Assembly: GCA_947448685.1 (NCBI GenBank)
Contig: CANFOP010000003.1
Location: 1 to 54,554, forward strand
From: Chitinophagaceae bacterium
Lineage (GTDB): Bacteria; Bacteroidota; Bacteroidia; Chitinophagales; Chitinophagaceae
DNA length: 54,554 nt
Direction: 5' to 3'
Position 1 is the first letter of the stretch; every line of letters begins with the position of its first letter. The notes under the pieces were generated by a model. That model did no database searches. It was not told the origin of the DNA and saw only the letters and a program-made list of their open reading frames with translations. Both the position numbers and the translations under genes were made by a program. This document shows positions 45,581-54,554 of this stretch, piece by piece.

Positions 45581-47674
45581 CTAAATAGACAATAATTTTT
45601 TAAAATCTTCTTCAGAAATAATTTTAATGCCGGGGATTTTTCTGGCCTTTTCCAATTTGCTCCCTGCATCTTCTCCGGTTATCAAATAATTCAATTTGCT
45701 GCTTACTCCACTTAATATTTTCCCCCCATGTTTTTCTACCATTGATTCAGCCTCGTTTCTTTTTAATGAAGTCAGCGTACCTGTAAATAAAAATGTTTGG
45801 CCGCTTAAATCACCTTCGATTTTTTCTAACTGCTTCGCCTCTGGCTCAATCCCCAAATGCTCCAGTTTTTTTAGCATTTGAATATTATCATCATTTTGAA
45901 AAAACGCATGAATACTGGCAGCAACCTTTACACCTACATCCTCCATCTTCATCAGCTCTTCCGAAGTCATTTTTTGCAGGTCAAGTATGTGATGTATATG
46001 TTGTGCGATTGTCTTTGCAGTAGTTTCACCAACATATCTGATACCAAGTGAATAAATTAACCGATGAAGAGGCTGATGTTTACTTTTATCAATAGCTTCC
46101 CGCAAATTTGAAATAGACTTCTCGCCAAATCCATCCATTGATTTTATTGTATCAAAATCCAGTTCATAAATACCGGGAATATCTTTTATCAGATTCATTT
46201 CGAAAAACTTTCTGACATTGGCCTCTCCCAAACTTTTAATATCCATTGCATCTTTACTCACAAAGTGAATAATACGTTCAAGTACCTGAGCCTTGCAATT
46301 GATATTGACACAACGCCATACCGCTTCTTCCTGCGCTTTATATAGTGTGTGATGGCAAGCAGGACATTCTGTAGGAAACACAATTTTCTTTTCATGTCCA
46401 TCTCTGCTATCTGGCATAGACTTAACGATCTGCGGGATAACATCACCACTTCTTTCAATCAGAATGGCATCTCCAAGCATCAAATCTTTTTCCTTTATAT
46501 ATTCTTCATTGTGAACAGAAATGCTACTCACGGTAACACCTCCAACCGCTACAGGCTGTATTTTTGCAACGGGAGTGACCGCTCCTGTTCTTCCTACCTG
46601 AAATTCCACAGAAAGCAATTTGCTGGTAGCTTGTCTTGCTTTGAATTTAAAGGCAATCGCCCATCTTGGATGATGAGAGGTCATTCCTAATTTTTCCTGC
46701 AATTCAAGGTTGTTTACTTTGATGACCATGCCATCTATTTCATAAGGAAGCTGATCTCTCTGCTTTTCGAACTCCTCAATTTCCCGAATAACTGCATTGA
46801 TACCTTTTACTACTTTCAGTTCATGCTGAGGAGTTCTAAAACCAAATTCCTGCAACATTTTTAGCATGTCGGAATGAGTAAGAATGGTTTCATTTTTGGG
46901 TTCATGAACATTCAAAATGTAACTGACGTGATATAAAAAACCTTCTAAATTTCTTTTTCTCACTATAGAAGTGTCTTTTATGCGAAGAGAACCGGCTGCC
47001 GCATTTCTTGGATTGGCCAATGGCGGTATACCTTCTTCCATCAGGCTGTTGTTGTACTTCTTGAAATTGTCTTTATTAATCAGAATTTCTCCTCTGATTT
47101 CAATTTGCTGAATGTTTTTGCTATCAAAAGGAGCAGAAAGGGGAATTGATTTGATTTGAAAAATATTGGGTGTAATATCATCTCCGATTTCTCCGTCTCC
47201 GCGGGTTACTCCTCTAACAAGCAGATTGTTTTCATAAATCAAAGAAATGCTTGCTCCATCAAACTTAGGCTCAACAGTATATTCAATTTCATCCAATCCG
47301 GAAATTTCTTTGGCTTTTCTGTCCCAATCTTTCAAGTCTTCTTCATTATAGGAATTCTCCAAAGACAACATGGGAACCAGATGACGAGTTTTTGGAAAAT
47401 CCTTAATTAAAGTAACTCCCACCCTTTGTGTTGGAGAATCTTTCGTAATTAATTCAGGGTGTTCTTTTTCAAATGTTTCAAGTTTCTTGTATAATGTATC
47501 ATATTCAAAATCACTTATCAACGGGTCATTCTCAACGTAATACCGATGTTCGTGAAAGCGTAAAATATCTCTAAGATTTTCAAGGTTATTTGTATGAACA
47601 ATAAGGCCCTCCTTATGTTCCAACCATTCTTTTGTTGCTGATTGCAGACCTTTTGCCTTTTCTTTTGTATACAT
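45581..47674 (-). CDS. ligA: NAD-dependent DNA ligase
   Basis: 697 aa; EPKFDGASISLIYENNLLVRGVTRGDGEIGDDIT, ANPRNAAAGSLR, Cys4 Zn motif CPACHHTL...CVNINCKAQ, C-terminal BRCT. Confidence 0.98.
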   Translation of the reverse strand: MYTKEKAKGLQSATKEWLEHKEGLIVHTNNLENLRDILRFHEHRYYVENDPLISDFEYDTLYKKLETFEKEHPELITKDSPTQRVGVTLIKDFPKTRHLVPMLSLENSYNEEDLKDWDRKAKEISGLDEIEYTVEPKFDGASISLIYENNLLVRGVTRGDGEIGDDITPNIFQIKSIPLSAPFDSKNIQQIEIRGEILINKDNFKKYNNSLMEEGIPPLANPRNAAAGSLRIKDTSIVRKRNLEGFLYHVSYILNVHEPKNETILTHSDMLKMLQEFGFRTPQHELKVVKGINAVIREIEEFEKQRDQLPYEIDGMVIKVNNLELQEKLGMTSHHPRWAIAFKFKARQATSKLLSVEFQVGRTGAVTPVAKIQPVAVGGVTVSSISVHNEEYIKEKDLMLGDAILIERSGDVIPQIVKSMPDSRDGHEKKIVFPTECPACHHTLYKAQEEAVWRCVNINCKAQVLERIIHFVSKDAMDIKSLGEANVRKFFEMNLIKDIPGIYELDFDTIKSMDGFGEKSISNLREAIDKSKHQPLHRLIYSLGIRYVGETTAKTIAQHIHHILDLQKMTSEELMKMEDVGVKVAASIHAFFQNDDNIQMLKKLEHLGIEPEAKQLEKIEGDLSGQTFLFTGTLTSLKRNEAESMVEKHGGKILSGVSSKLNYLITGEDAGSKLEKARKIPGIKIISEEDFKKLLSI

Positions 47675-47691
47675 GTTTTTTCAGTTGACAT

Positions 47692-47699
47692 CAAAGTTA
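47692..47699 (-). promoter_or_regulatory. Possible -7 element TAACTTTG for ligA
   Basis: Matches the Bacteroidota TAnnTTTG -7 consensus, ~20 bp upstream of the ligA ATG; no clear -33 element. Confidence 0.35.
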
Positions 47700-47744
47700 A
47701 AAAATACAACTGCGTTAAATGTAGTATTTTAGAAAAAAGTTTTT

Positions 47745-49385
47745 ATGATTGTAAGGTTAAATAGAGTTAGCATTTCTATCATCTCGTTATTTTTTCTGTG
47801 CAGCTCCTTTGGTATAAAAGAAAATGTGTCATTGATTATACATCATGCTAAAATTTATACTATTGACAACAGATTTAGCATAGCAGAAGCTATGGCCATT
47901 GACAATGGGAAAATAATTGCAATCGGAAGCAATTATCAAATTTTAAGCAAATATGCTTCCAGGAAAACAATCAATGCTTCCGGAAAAATAATATTACCGG
48001 GTTTTATTGATGCCCACTGTCATTTTACAGGATATGCTACAGACAGCTGGAAAGCAAATTTGACAGGGACCCATTCTTTCAATGAAGTGGTTGAAAAAAT
48101 GAAGGATTATGCAAATACGGCCCCGATGTACTGGTTATACGGACGTGGTTGGGATCAGAATGACTGGAATAACAAAGAATTTCCCAATAAAAATATATTG
48201 GATAGCCTGTTTCCCGCGAGGCCTGTTTTTCTAAAACGAATTGACGGACATGCGGCACTTGTAAATCAAAAAGCCCTGGACATTGCAGGTTTTTCAATTG
48301 ATACTCTCATCAATGGTGGCAGCATTGAAACCATTAATGGAAAGCCAACCGGAATTCTAATAGACAATGCGATGTCATTGGTTGAAAAATGCATACCTGA
48401 AATATCAGACAGTTTGGCAAAAGAATACTTTATACAACTGCAGCGAAAATGTTTCAGTCTTGGTCTCACAGGTGTTCATGATTGTGGTATCAATGAACAT
48501 ACCTTTCAAATGATTGATGAAGCTCAGAAAAGCGGCTTATTGAAAATGAAGATTTTTGCCTTGCTCTCTGATAGTTTATCTTATTATGACAGATGGATTA
48601 CCAAGGGCCCTTATTTAACCAGCCGACTCCATGTTGGCGGATTTAAACTGTATGCAGATGGTGCACTTGGTTCAAGAGGAGCCTGTTTATTAAAAGAGTA
48701 TTCCGACAAAAAAAACTGGAATGGTTTTTTACTCAATGATATCCAACATTTTAAAACAGTTGCTGAGAAGTTGAGTGGTTCAGCATTTCAAATGTGTACA
48801 CATGCCATTGGGGACAGCGGAAACAGAACAATCCTTGGTATCTATGAAAAAGTGTTGAAAGGGAAAAATGACAAAAGGTGGAGAATTGAACATGCCCAAG
48901 TAGTTGATGAAAATGACTTTCATTATTTCGGAGATAACAACATCATCCCTTCTGTGCAACCGACACATGCAACGAGCGATATGTACTGGGCAGAGAAAAG
49001 ATTGGGACCAAAGCGAATAAAAAATGCCTATGCATATCAGCAACTTTTGAAACAAAACAACTGGATTCCGCTTGGTACTGATTTTCCGGTGGAAGACATT
49101 AGTCCGTTAAAGACATTTTATGCCGCAGTTACAAGAACTGACGTTAACGGATATCCGAAGAATGGATTTCAATATAAAAATGCATTGACAAGAGAACAGG
49201 CTATCAAAGGAATGACCATTTGGGCAGCAAAAGCCGCTTTTGAAGAAAAAGAAAAAGGAAGTCTGGAAAAAGGGAAAGCAGCAGATTTTATAATGATAGA
49301 CAATGACCTGATGATTTGCAGTGAAAAAAAGATTTTGAATACAAAGGTTATAGCAACATACATCAATGGCGAACAGGTATATTAA
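47745..49385 (+). CDS. Amidohydrolase family protein (YtcJ-like)
   Basis: 546 aa; ILPGFIDAHCHFTGYA, GFKLYADGALGSRGACLL, THAIGDSGNRTIL, WRIEHAQVV, PLGTDFPVEDISPLKTFYAAVTR. Confidence 0.92.
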   Translation: MIVRLNRVSISIISLFFLCSSFGIKENVSLIIHHAKIYTIDNRFSIAEAMAIDNGKIIAIGSNYQILSKYASRKTINASGKIILPGFIDAHCHFTGYATDSWKANLTGTHSFNEVVEKMKDYANTAPMYWLYGRGWDQNDWNNKEFPNKNILDSLFPARPVFLKRIDGHAALVNQKALDIAGFSIDTLINGGSIETINGKPTGILIDNAMSLVEKCIPEISDSLAKEYFIQLQRKCFSLGLTGVHDCGINEHTFQMIDEAQKSGLLKMKIFALLSDSLSYYDRWITKGPYLTSRLHVGGFKLYADGALGSRGACLLKEYSDKKNWNGFLLNDIQHFKTVAEKLSGSAFQMCTHAIGDSGNRTILGIYEKVLKGKNDKRWRIEHAQVVDENDFHYFGDNNIIPSVQPTHATSDMYWAEKRLGPKRIKNAYAYQQLLKQNNWIPLGTDFPVEDISPLKTFYAAVTRTDVNGYPKNGFQYKNALTREQAIKGMTIWAAKAAFEEKEKGSLEKGKAADFIMIDNDLMICSEKKILNTKVIATYINGEQVY

Positions 49386-49459
49386 TACGATACCTTTTAT
49401 CTCTTTAAATCAAATAACTGTTTTCTTTACCTTCGCAACAATATTTAAAACACTATAAC

Positions 49460-50044
49460 ATGAAGTTGGAAGAAAAATTATTGGCAAGAAGTGAAAACAA
49501 ATGTGAATTGTGTAATGCCGGCGCGTCGCTTACAATCTATGAAGTTCCTTATGCCCCTCATAAAGATGAAGATGGCTGCATGATGATTTGTCAAACTTGT
49601 TTGTCTCAATTAGATAAAAAGGCAGCATTGGATAGTACTCATTGGAACTGTTTAACTACTTCCATGTGGAGCGAAGTTTCCGGCATTCAGGTAGTTTCCT
49701 GGAGAATGCTCAATCGGTTGAGAAACGAAAGCTGGGCTTCCGACCAGTTAGATATGTTGTATCTGGATGACGAAAAATTAGAATGGGCAAAAAGAACAGG
49801 TGATCATGAAAATGACAGCGATGTAGATTTGCACAAAGATTGCAATGGGCAAATTTTACTGGATGGGGACACTGTTGTTCTAACAAAATCATTAGATGTT
49901 AAAGGATCTACATTGAATGCAAAAATGGGAACAGTAGTTAAAAATATTAAACTTGTAAACGACAACACCGAGCAAATTGAAGGAAAAATTGAAGGGCAGT
50001 TAATTGTGATACTTACTAAATACATAAGAAAACAAGGTGCCTAA
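49460..50044 (+). CDS. PhnA-like zinc-ribbon protein
   Basis: 194 aa; CELCNAGASLTIYEVP, CQTCLSQL; C-terminal GQILLDGDTVVLTKSLDVKGSTLNAKMGTVVKNIKL, the PhnA (YjdM) domain. Confidence 0.88.
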   Translation: MKLEEKLLARSENKCELCNAGASLTIYEVPYAPHKDEDGCMMICQTCLSQLDKKAALDSTHWNCLTTSMWSEVSGIQVVSWRMLNRLRNESWASDQLDMLYLDDEKLEWAKRTGDHENDSDVDLHKDCNGQILLDGDTVVLTKSLDVKGSTLNAKMGTVVKNIKLVNDNTEQIEGKIEGQLIVILTKYIRKQGA

Positions 50045-50075
50045 TGAATTTGAACTCATGAATATTCAGGGTGAA

Positions 50076-51245
50076 TCAGGTATATTTTTTTAGATAAAAT
50101 ATTTTAGCAAGATACAGAAGCCCACTTACAACATGTATTCCGAAAGAAATAATGATCAGCAGTGATTTTTTATTACGCCATCCTACCGCGATAACATAAT
50201 CGTAGGCATATTTAATCAGCACCAAAAACAATAAATAGTTTGAAATGTAAAGTTGCCAAATGAAATTCCCATTACTCGCCATAATTCCTTTCTCTGAAAT
50301 CAAGATTCCTATTAGTAGTGAAAAGACAAACAGCAAAATAGTGAACCTTACAATAATATTATGCTGAATTTGTTTTCTTATAATGATAAAACAAATTAAT
50401 GGAAACAATAAACTCGCAAAAAGATTTAAAAATAAAGAAACCCAACTTCCATTATTCAGTATCAGAAGTGTATAAAAAGGTTTTATTTCGATCCCTTTTG
50501 TATCATTGGCAAATCTAACGGCATCTATAATGGCCATTTTATAAACTGCATAATATTCAATAAAAATAAATATACACAATAGCATGCTAATTAAAACTGC
50601 CATTTTAAAAACACTGCTTTTAAATCCTGAGTTTAAATAAACTATACCCACAAATGATGGTATAAATGGAAACAAAAAACTGGGCTTAATTAAAACATTT
50701 ATAAAAGCGAACAATATGATTGGTATCGCATCTTTGATTGTAGCCTGCTTTAATTTAAAAAAACAGATCGTCTTATCAAACATTAATATTGCAAAAGGCA
50801 TTAAAAAAATGGTGGTGGAGTTGTGCCATACATTTGTTGAGATTCTTCCTATAAACATCTGCCTGTAATCATATGCCATCGGTGCTGCAAAAATAAGCAG
50901 CCAAAGAATAAACATTAACCTTTTATCTTGTCTTTGAAGCGGGTTTACATTACTGATGAGTTTTGTTGAGTAATAATATTTTAACGCTACTGATACTGAT
51001 AAAAGCAGGATAGCCGCGTTGTAAAGTTGATAAGTGTTTAAACTACATCCACTAAAAAGATAAACCAGAAAATAATAGAGCGGGGGGACAGGAAATGAGT
51101 GGTGCTTTATTATTAACTGCAACCCGAAAATGTGATCTTGCAGGTCGGTTGGTATATTCAAATAAAAAATTCCTGAAAAAATAATTAATGACAAAAGAAA
51201 AGCAAGCGCTGTAAATAATTTTACAAAAGAAGAATTTGGTAACAT
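50076..51245 (-). CDS. Uncharacterised polytopic membrane protein (paralogue A)
   Basis: 389 aa with many TM segments; shares NVWHNSTTIFLMPFA, IKPSFLFP, DAVRF and WQLYI-NYLLF motifs with the next gene. Confidence 0.8.
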   Translation of the reverse strand: MLPNSSFVKLFTALAFLLSLIIFSGIFYLNIPTDLQDHIFGLQLIIKHHSFPVPPLYYFLVYLFSGCSLNTYQLYNAAILLLSVSVALKYYYSTKLISNVNPLQRQDKRLMFILWLLIFAAPMAYDYRQMFIGRISTNVWHNSTTIFLMPFAILMFDKTICFFKLKQATIKDAIPIILFAFINVLIKPSFLFPFIPSFVGIVYLNSGFKSSVFKMAVLISMLLCIFIFIEYYAVYKMAIIDAVRFANDTKGIEIKPFYTLLILNNGSWVSLFLNLFASLLFPLICFIIIRKQIQHNIIVRFTILLFVFSLLIGILISEKGIMASNGNFIWQLYISNYLLFLVLIKYAYDYVIAVGWRNKKSLLIIISFGIHVVSGLLYLAKIFYLKKYT

Positions 51246-51252
51246 GTTTTTA

Positions 51253-52419
51253 TTATAAATAAGATTTCAAGTAAAACATTTTTAGTAAATAGAAAAACCC
51301 TGAAAAAACATGCAATCCAAAAAGAGCCAATAAGAAAATAGTTTTCGTCGATAATCCAAATTTCATTATTCTTTCGTAAAGTATTTTAATAATGACAAAA
51401 AACAAAAGATAATTTGCTATATAGAGTTGCCAAAGAAAATTGCCAAACCCTCCCATTGCTCCTTTTTCATTAAGAAAGATTCCTATCAATAACGAAAACA
51501 AAAAAATCAATACAACATATTTCAACTCAGATTCCTTTCTGATTTCCTTAGGATATAAAATAAAAAAGGTAATTGGAAATGCTAAACTCACCAATGCATT
51601 TATACCAAGGGTTCCCCAATTATTGTTACACAAAAACAGCAGGGAATAAAATGGATTTATTTCAATGCCTTTCACATCATTTTTAAATCTTACAGCATCA
51701 ATGACACCTAACTTATAAATAGAATAATACTCTAAACAAATAAGTACACTTAAAATAATTGATATAAAAAAAATGCGTTTAAACAATTCACTTTTAATTC
51801 CTGTGGTAAATAATGCCATGGATAAAACAGCGGGAATTAATGGGAACAGAAAACTAGGCTTTATCAGTAAATTAATGATGCCTAGTAATAAAATTGCCCA
51901 CACATCATTTTTGTCAACTTTTTTTGTTTTTACAATCAAATATGTTTTCTGATATAAAAGAAAAGCAAAAGGCATTAAAAAAATTGTTGTTGAGTTATGC
52001 CAAACATTGGGCGGAAATCTTCCAACTACTATTTGTTTAAACTGATACAAAACAGGCGTTGCAAAAAGTAACAACCAGATGGCAATATTTAAAATTAAAG
52101 GATTGCCGATGTTTTCATTAGTGATTTGTATGTACCTCGTGCTGTAATAATATTTCAAGGATACCGCAATTGACAACAAAACAGTTGAAGCAACAAAAAG
52201 AGCGTTGATGTTTAAAGTAAAGCCTGATAAAAGATCAATTAACAGATAATATAGTGGTGGAATCGGAAAAGAATGATTTTTATGAGTAACGGTTAATCCA
52301 TAGATATGCCCCTGCAAATCAGTTTCTATATTGAAAATAAAAATTCCTGAAAAAATAAAAGCTGATACAAGAAATGTTAAGCCAGTTAAAATTAATAACG
52401 AAGATTCTTTCTTTGGCAT
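51253..52419 (-). CDS. Uncharacterised polytopic membrane protein (paralogue B)
   Basis: ORF track starts at a TTG (52452); ATG at 52419 (MPKKESSLL...) is likely. Strong collinear similarity to 50076-51245. Confidence 0.8.
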   Translation of the reverse strand: MPKKESSLLILTGLTFLVSAFIFSGIFIFNIETDLQGHIYGLTVTHKNHSFPIPPLYYLLIDLLSGFTLNINALFVASTVLLSIAVSLKYYYSTRYIQITNENIGNPLILNIAIWLLLFATPVLYQFKQIVVGRFPPNVWHNSTTIFLMPFAFLLYQKTYLIVKTKKVDKNDVWAILLLGIINLLIKPSFLFPLIPAVLSMALFTTGIKSELFKRIFFISIILSVLICLEYYSIYKLGVIDAVRFKNDVKGIEINPFYSLLFLCNNNWGTLGINALVSLAFPITFFILYPKEIRKESELKYVVLIFLFSLLIGIFLNEKGAMGGFGNFLWQLYIANYLLFFVIIKILYERIMKFGLSTKTIFLLALFGLHVFSGFFYLLKMFYLKSYL

Positions 52420-52454
52420 AATGAATAAATGACAAGGATAAATATACACCAAAT

Positions 52455-53555
52455 CTAACTTATCCCACTCTTCAATTCATTATACAAGTCAAGAAAGTAT
52501 TTTTTTGAAATAAAATAAAAATTTTTAGAATTTATTTTTTTAAAAAATTTAGTTGCCTCAGCTTGCTTACCCATTTTTTGAAGGGCTAAAGCATTGTATA
52601 TATACAAATGGTCATAATATCCTTTCCAGGAAAACTCCTTGTATTGTTTATACTCTTTCAGTGCGATATTGCTTAGATTATATAATGCTTCGTATTCTCT
52701 AACGTGCCACAGGCCATCACAAGCAAAATAATGAAAGCAAGGAAACTCCCTAAATAGTTTTCTTCCATCTCTTGGTTGATTTTTTTCTGTGCTGAAAACT
52801 TCCTTCATCAATCCTTTCAATTCACTTTTTTTATACAAAAAAGAAGCAATTAAACGAGTCTGATAATATCTTCCTAAAACAAATGGATGGAGCGTTTTTG
52901 TTGAATCATATAACTTTAAAATATTTTGCTCTGATTTTTTCATTTTAACGTTATCCTTGTCAAAAAACGCTTTTAGAAACAACAAACAATTTGCGAACAT
53001 TTTTCCTTCATACGTAGTTTCATGCCGGAGATAGATTTCATATCCTTTGTACTGAAAATCAGATAATATTTCATAGTCAGGAAACAATTCATAATAAAAT
53101 GCCCTACCTATTTTACTTTTTGCCAGAGGCGCCATGATATTTTGAAAAACAACGGGGTTATTTCTCAAAAAAATCGCCATTTTTCTGCATGCCGCATGAA
53201 AACTGCTATCTGATTTATCAATATCCTCAAAATGCAAGGGATTGTAAAAATCAATAATCAATTTTTCAACAGCCGACGTGTCTGATGTTCCAATAGATTG
53301 ATTTAAAATAATATTTTTTTTGTACTCGTTTAGGATTCTAATGGTATCATAAGAAGGTGAGAATTTGGATTGATTGAATCCAAAAAACCTTTTAATGGTA
53401 GACTCTGAGATATATTTACCGGTTACAACGAATATGTGATTTGCCAGGTTTTTACAATCAACAGAATGTTCTATAACAATTGACCCTCTTTTTTTTATAG
53501 TAGAAATGATATCATTTATTTCCTTTTTTGAAACAACATTTGGTTTTCTTGGCAT
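52455..53555 (-). CDS. Uncharacterised cytoplasmic protein with HTH-like N-terminus
   Basis: 366 aa; N-terminus SKKEINDIISTIKKRG...LANHIFVVTGKYISESTIKRFFGFNQSKFSPSYDTIRILNEY; the rest is helical and possibly TPR-like. Confidence 0.75.
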   Translation of the reverse strand: MPRKPNVVSKKEINDIISTIKKRGSIVIEHSVDCKNLANHIFVVTGKYISESTIKRFFGFNQSKFSPSYDTIRILNEYKKNIILNQSIGTSDTSAVEKLIIDFYNPLHFEDIDKSDSSFHAACRKMAIFLRNNPVVFQNIMAPLAKSKIGRAFYYELFPDYEILSDFQYKGYEIYLRHETTYEGKMFANCLLFLKAFFDKDNVKMKKSEQNILKLYDSTKTLHPFVLGRYYQTRLIASFLYKKSELKGLMKEVFSTEKNQPRDGRKLFREFPCFHYFACDGLWHVREYEALYNLSNIALKEYKQYKEFSWKGYYDHLYIYNALALQKMGKQAEATKFFKKINSKNFYFISKKYFLDLYNELKSGIS

Positions 53556-53600
53556 AAAAACAAAATTAATTTACAAATTTATCTTATTTATATTTTTTAA

Positions 53601-53685
53601 TTAATGCACGTTAATGCATTATTACCATGGGTCCATGGATCTCCTACTTGGTTCATTTATTAATCCATCATTGAACGGATGGATT
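53601..53685. promoter_or_regulatory. Cluster of short symmetric elements upstream of the 53555 gene
   Basis: TTAATGCA twice (53601, 53611), palindrome TAATGCATTA, CCATGG twice (53625, 53633), inverted repeat AATCCATC-8nt-GATGGATT (53662-53685). Confidence 0.45.
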
Positions 53686-53813
53686 TAAATGTGATGATAA
53701 TTTTAAATATTTAATCCCGATTGAGTTCGCTTTGGTATGCTTTATTAATTTTATGAACTTTTTTTTATTGATAATCAGTAAGTTATACACCTTCTATAAA
53801 AAATACTTGCGTT

Positions 53814-53849
53814 TTTGTTGTAAAAAACAAAACGTTTTATCTACTTTTG
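53814..53849 (+). promoter_or_regulatory. Bacteroidota-type promoter for rplM-rpsI
   Basis: TTTGTTG (-33 region, 53814-53820) and TACTTTTG (-7, 53842-53849), about 21 bp apart, upstream of rplM. Confidence 0.75.
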
Positions 53850-53906
53850 CACTCCAAATAAAAATCGCCAAGGGGATAGCTTTGGCATCACTTAAAAAAA
53901 AGTACA

Positions 53907-54362
53907 ATGAGTAAATTGCATTTCACCACTAAACATGCGAACGAGGCTACTGTTCAGCGTAATTGGTACGTTGTGGATGGTACTAATCAAACCGTTGGTC
54001 GTATGTGCGCAAAAATTGCGTCTGTTCTCCGTGGTAAGAACAAAGCCTATTACACTCCTCACGTAGATTGCGGAGATTTTGTTGTTGTCATCAATTGTGA
54101 TAAGGTAGTATTTACCGGAAACAAAATGGAAGACAAAGAGTATTTAACTTTTAGTGGCTACCCAGGTGGTCAGAAAGGTGAAGCAGCAAAGGATTTGCTG
54201 AAACGCAGGCCTGAAGTTGTAATTGAAAGAGCCGTTAAAGGTATGTTGCCAAAAAATCGTTTAGGGCGTAAGATGTACAAAAAACTTTTTGTATATGCAG
54301 GTTCTAATCATCCTCATACCGCTCAAAAACCTACAGAACTCACTTTCACTAAAATTAAATAA
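53907..54362 (+). CDS. rplM: 50S ribosomal protein L13
   Basis: 151 aa; NWYVVDGTNQTVGRMCAKIASVLRGKNKAYYTPHVDCGDFVVVINCDKVVFTGNKMEDK. Confidence 0.98.
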   Translation: MSKLHFTTKHANEATVQRNWYVVDGTNQTVGRMCAKIASVLRGKNKAYYTPHVDCGDFVVVINCDKVVFTGNKMEDKEYLTFSGYPGGQKGEAAKDLLKRRPEVVIERAVKGMLPKNRLGRKMYKKLFVYAGSNHPHTAQKPTELTFTKIK

Positions 54363-54403
54363 TTCAAACGGAAACAATTTTTCCGATTCAAAAAAATAAT
54401 ATA

Positions 54404-54554
54404 ATGGAAAAACAAAAAAATGCAGTCGGCCGTAGAAAAGAAGCTGTTACGCGTGTTTTCCTTTCTAAAGGAAACGGTAAAATAACAGTCAACGGTAAAG
54501 ACTATAAAGCCTACTTTCCTCTTGTTTATCTGCAAAATCAAGTTGAAGCTCCCT
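54404..54554 (+). CDS. rpsI: 30S ribosomal protein S9 (partial, runs off the window)
   Basis: MEKQKNAVGRRKEAVTRVFLSKGNGKITVNGKDYKAYFP...; follows rplM as usual. Confidence 0.95.
   Translation, partial: MEKQKNAVGRRKEAVTRVFLSKGNGKITVNGKDYKAYFPLVYLQNQVEAP

Noticed and set aside
45496-45669. 58-aa N-terminal extension of the HNH-like ORF
   Set aside because: It crosses the intergenic leader and overlaps the ligA 3' end in another frame; homology-like sequence begins at MIKKIPGEIW (45495).
54369-54385. Stem CGGAAA-CAATT-TTTCCG between rplM and rpsI
   Set aside because: Only 6 bp and no T tract in the right place; too weak to call as an attenuator, and the two genes are normally co-transcribed.
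1-54554. Search by eye for tRNA, rRNA, transposase or phage genes
   Set aside because: None recognised; the HNH-like gene is the only element with mobile-type character and no terminal repeats or target duplications were seen.

Overview
AT-rich chromosomal window, very probably from a Bacteroidota of the Chitinophagaceae type. This is inferred from SusC/SusD, T9SS sorting tails, a CHU_C/gliding-type C-terminus and TAnnTTTG-like promoters. Main contents: (1) about 21.5 kb of co-directional minus-strand genes (21866 down to 1) forming a polysaccharide-utilisation locus. It has two large T9SS-type secreted proteins, SusC, SusD, a DUF5017-like lipoprotein, an agarase-like GH, a GH3, a SASA esterase and a glucuronate-to-KDG catabolic module (SDR, UxuA, UxaC, KdgK). 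A divergent LacI regulator sits beside it with a strong palindromic operator candidate. (2) A GT4 glycosyltransferase and AsnB. (3) A FIST / multi-PAS histidine kinase / LuxR-type response regulator operon. (4) KDO and GDP-mannose precursor genes. (5) A histidine kinase and a receiver-Crp fusion regulator. (6) A TMTC-like polytopic membrane protein with C-terminal TPRs. (7) A TetR and PaaE-like pair. (8) ligA followed by a lone HNH-like gene with a structured leader. (9) An amidohydrolase and a PhnA-like gene. (10) An uncharacterised three-gene cluster (HTH-like protein plus two tandem paralogous membrane proteins). (11) The start of rplM-rpsI. The best candidates for something undescribed are the glucuronate PUL with no recognisable backbone-cleaving enzyme, the disulfide-register pattern in the secreted repeat protein, the tandem membrane-protein cluster, the HNH leader stem, and a 21-bp-phased direct repeat upstream of the kinase. 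No RNA genes or CRISPR arrays were recognised. All family names come from motif recognition by eye; no searches were run.
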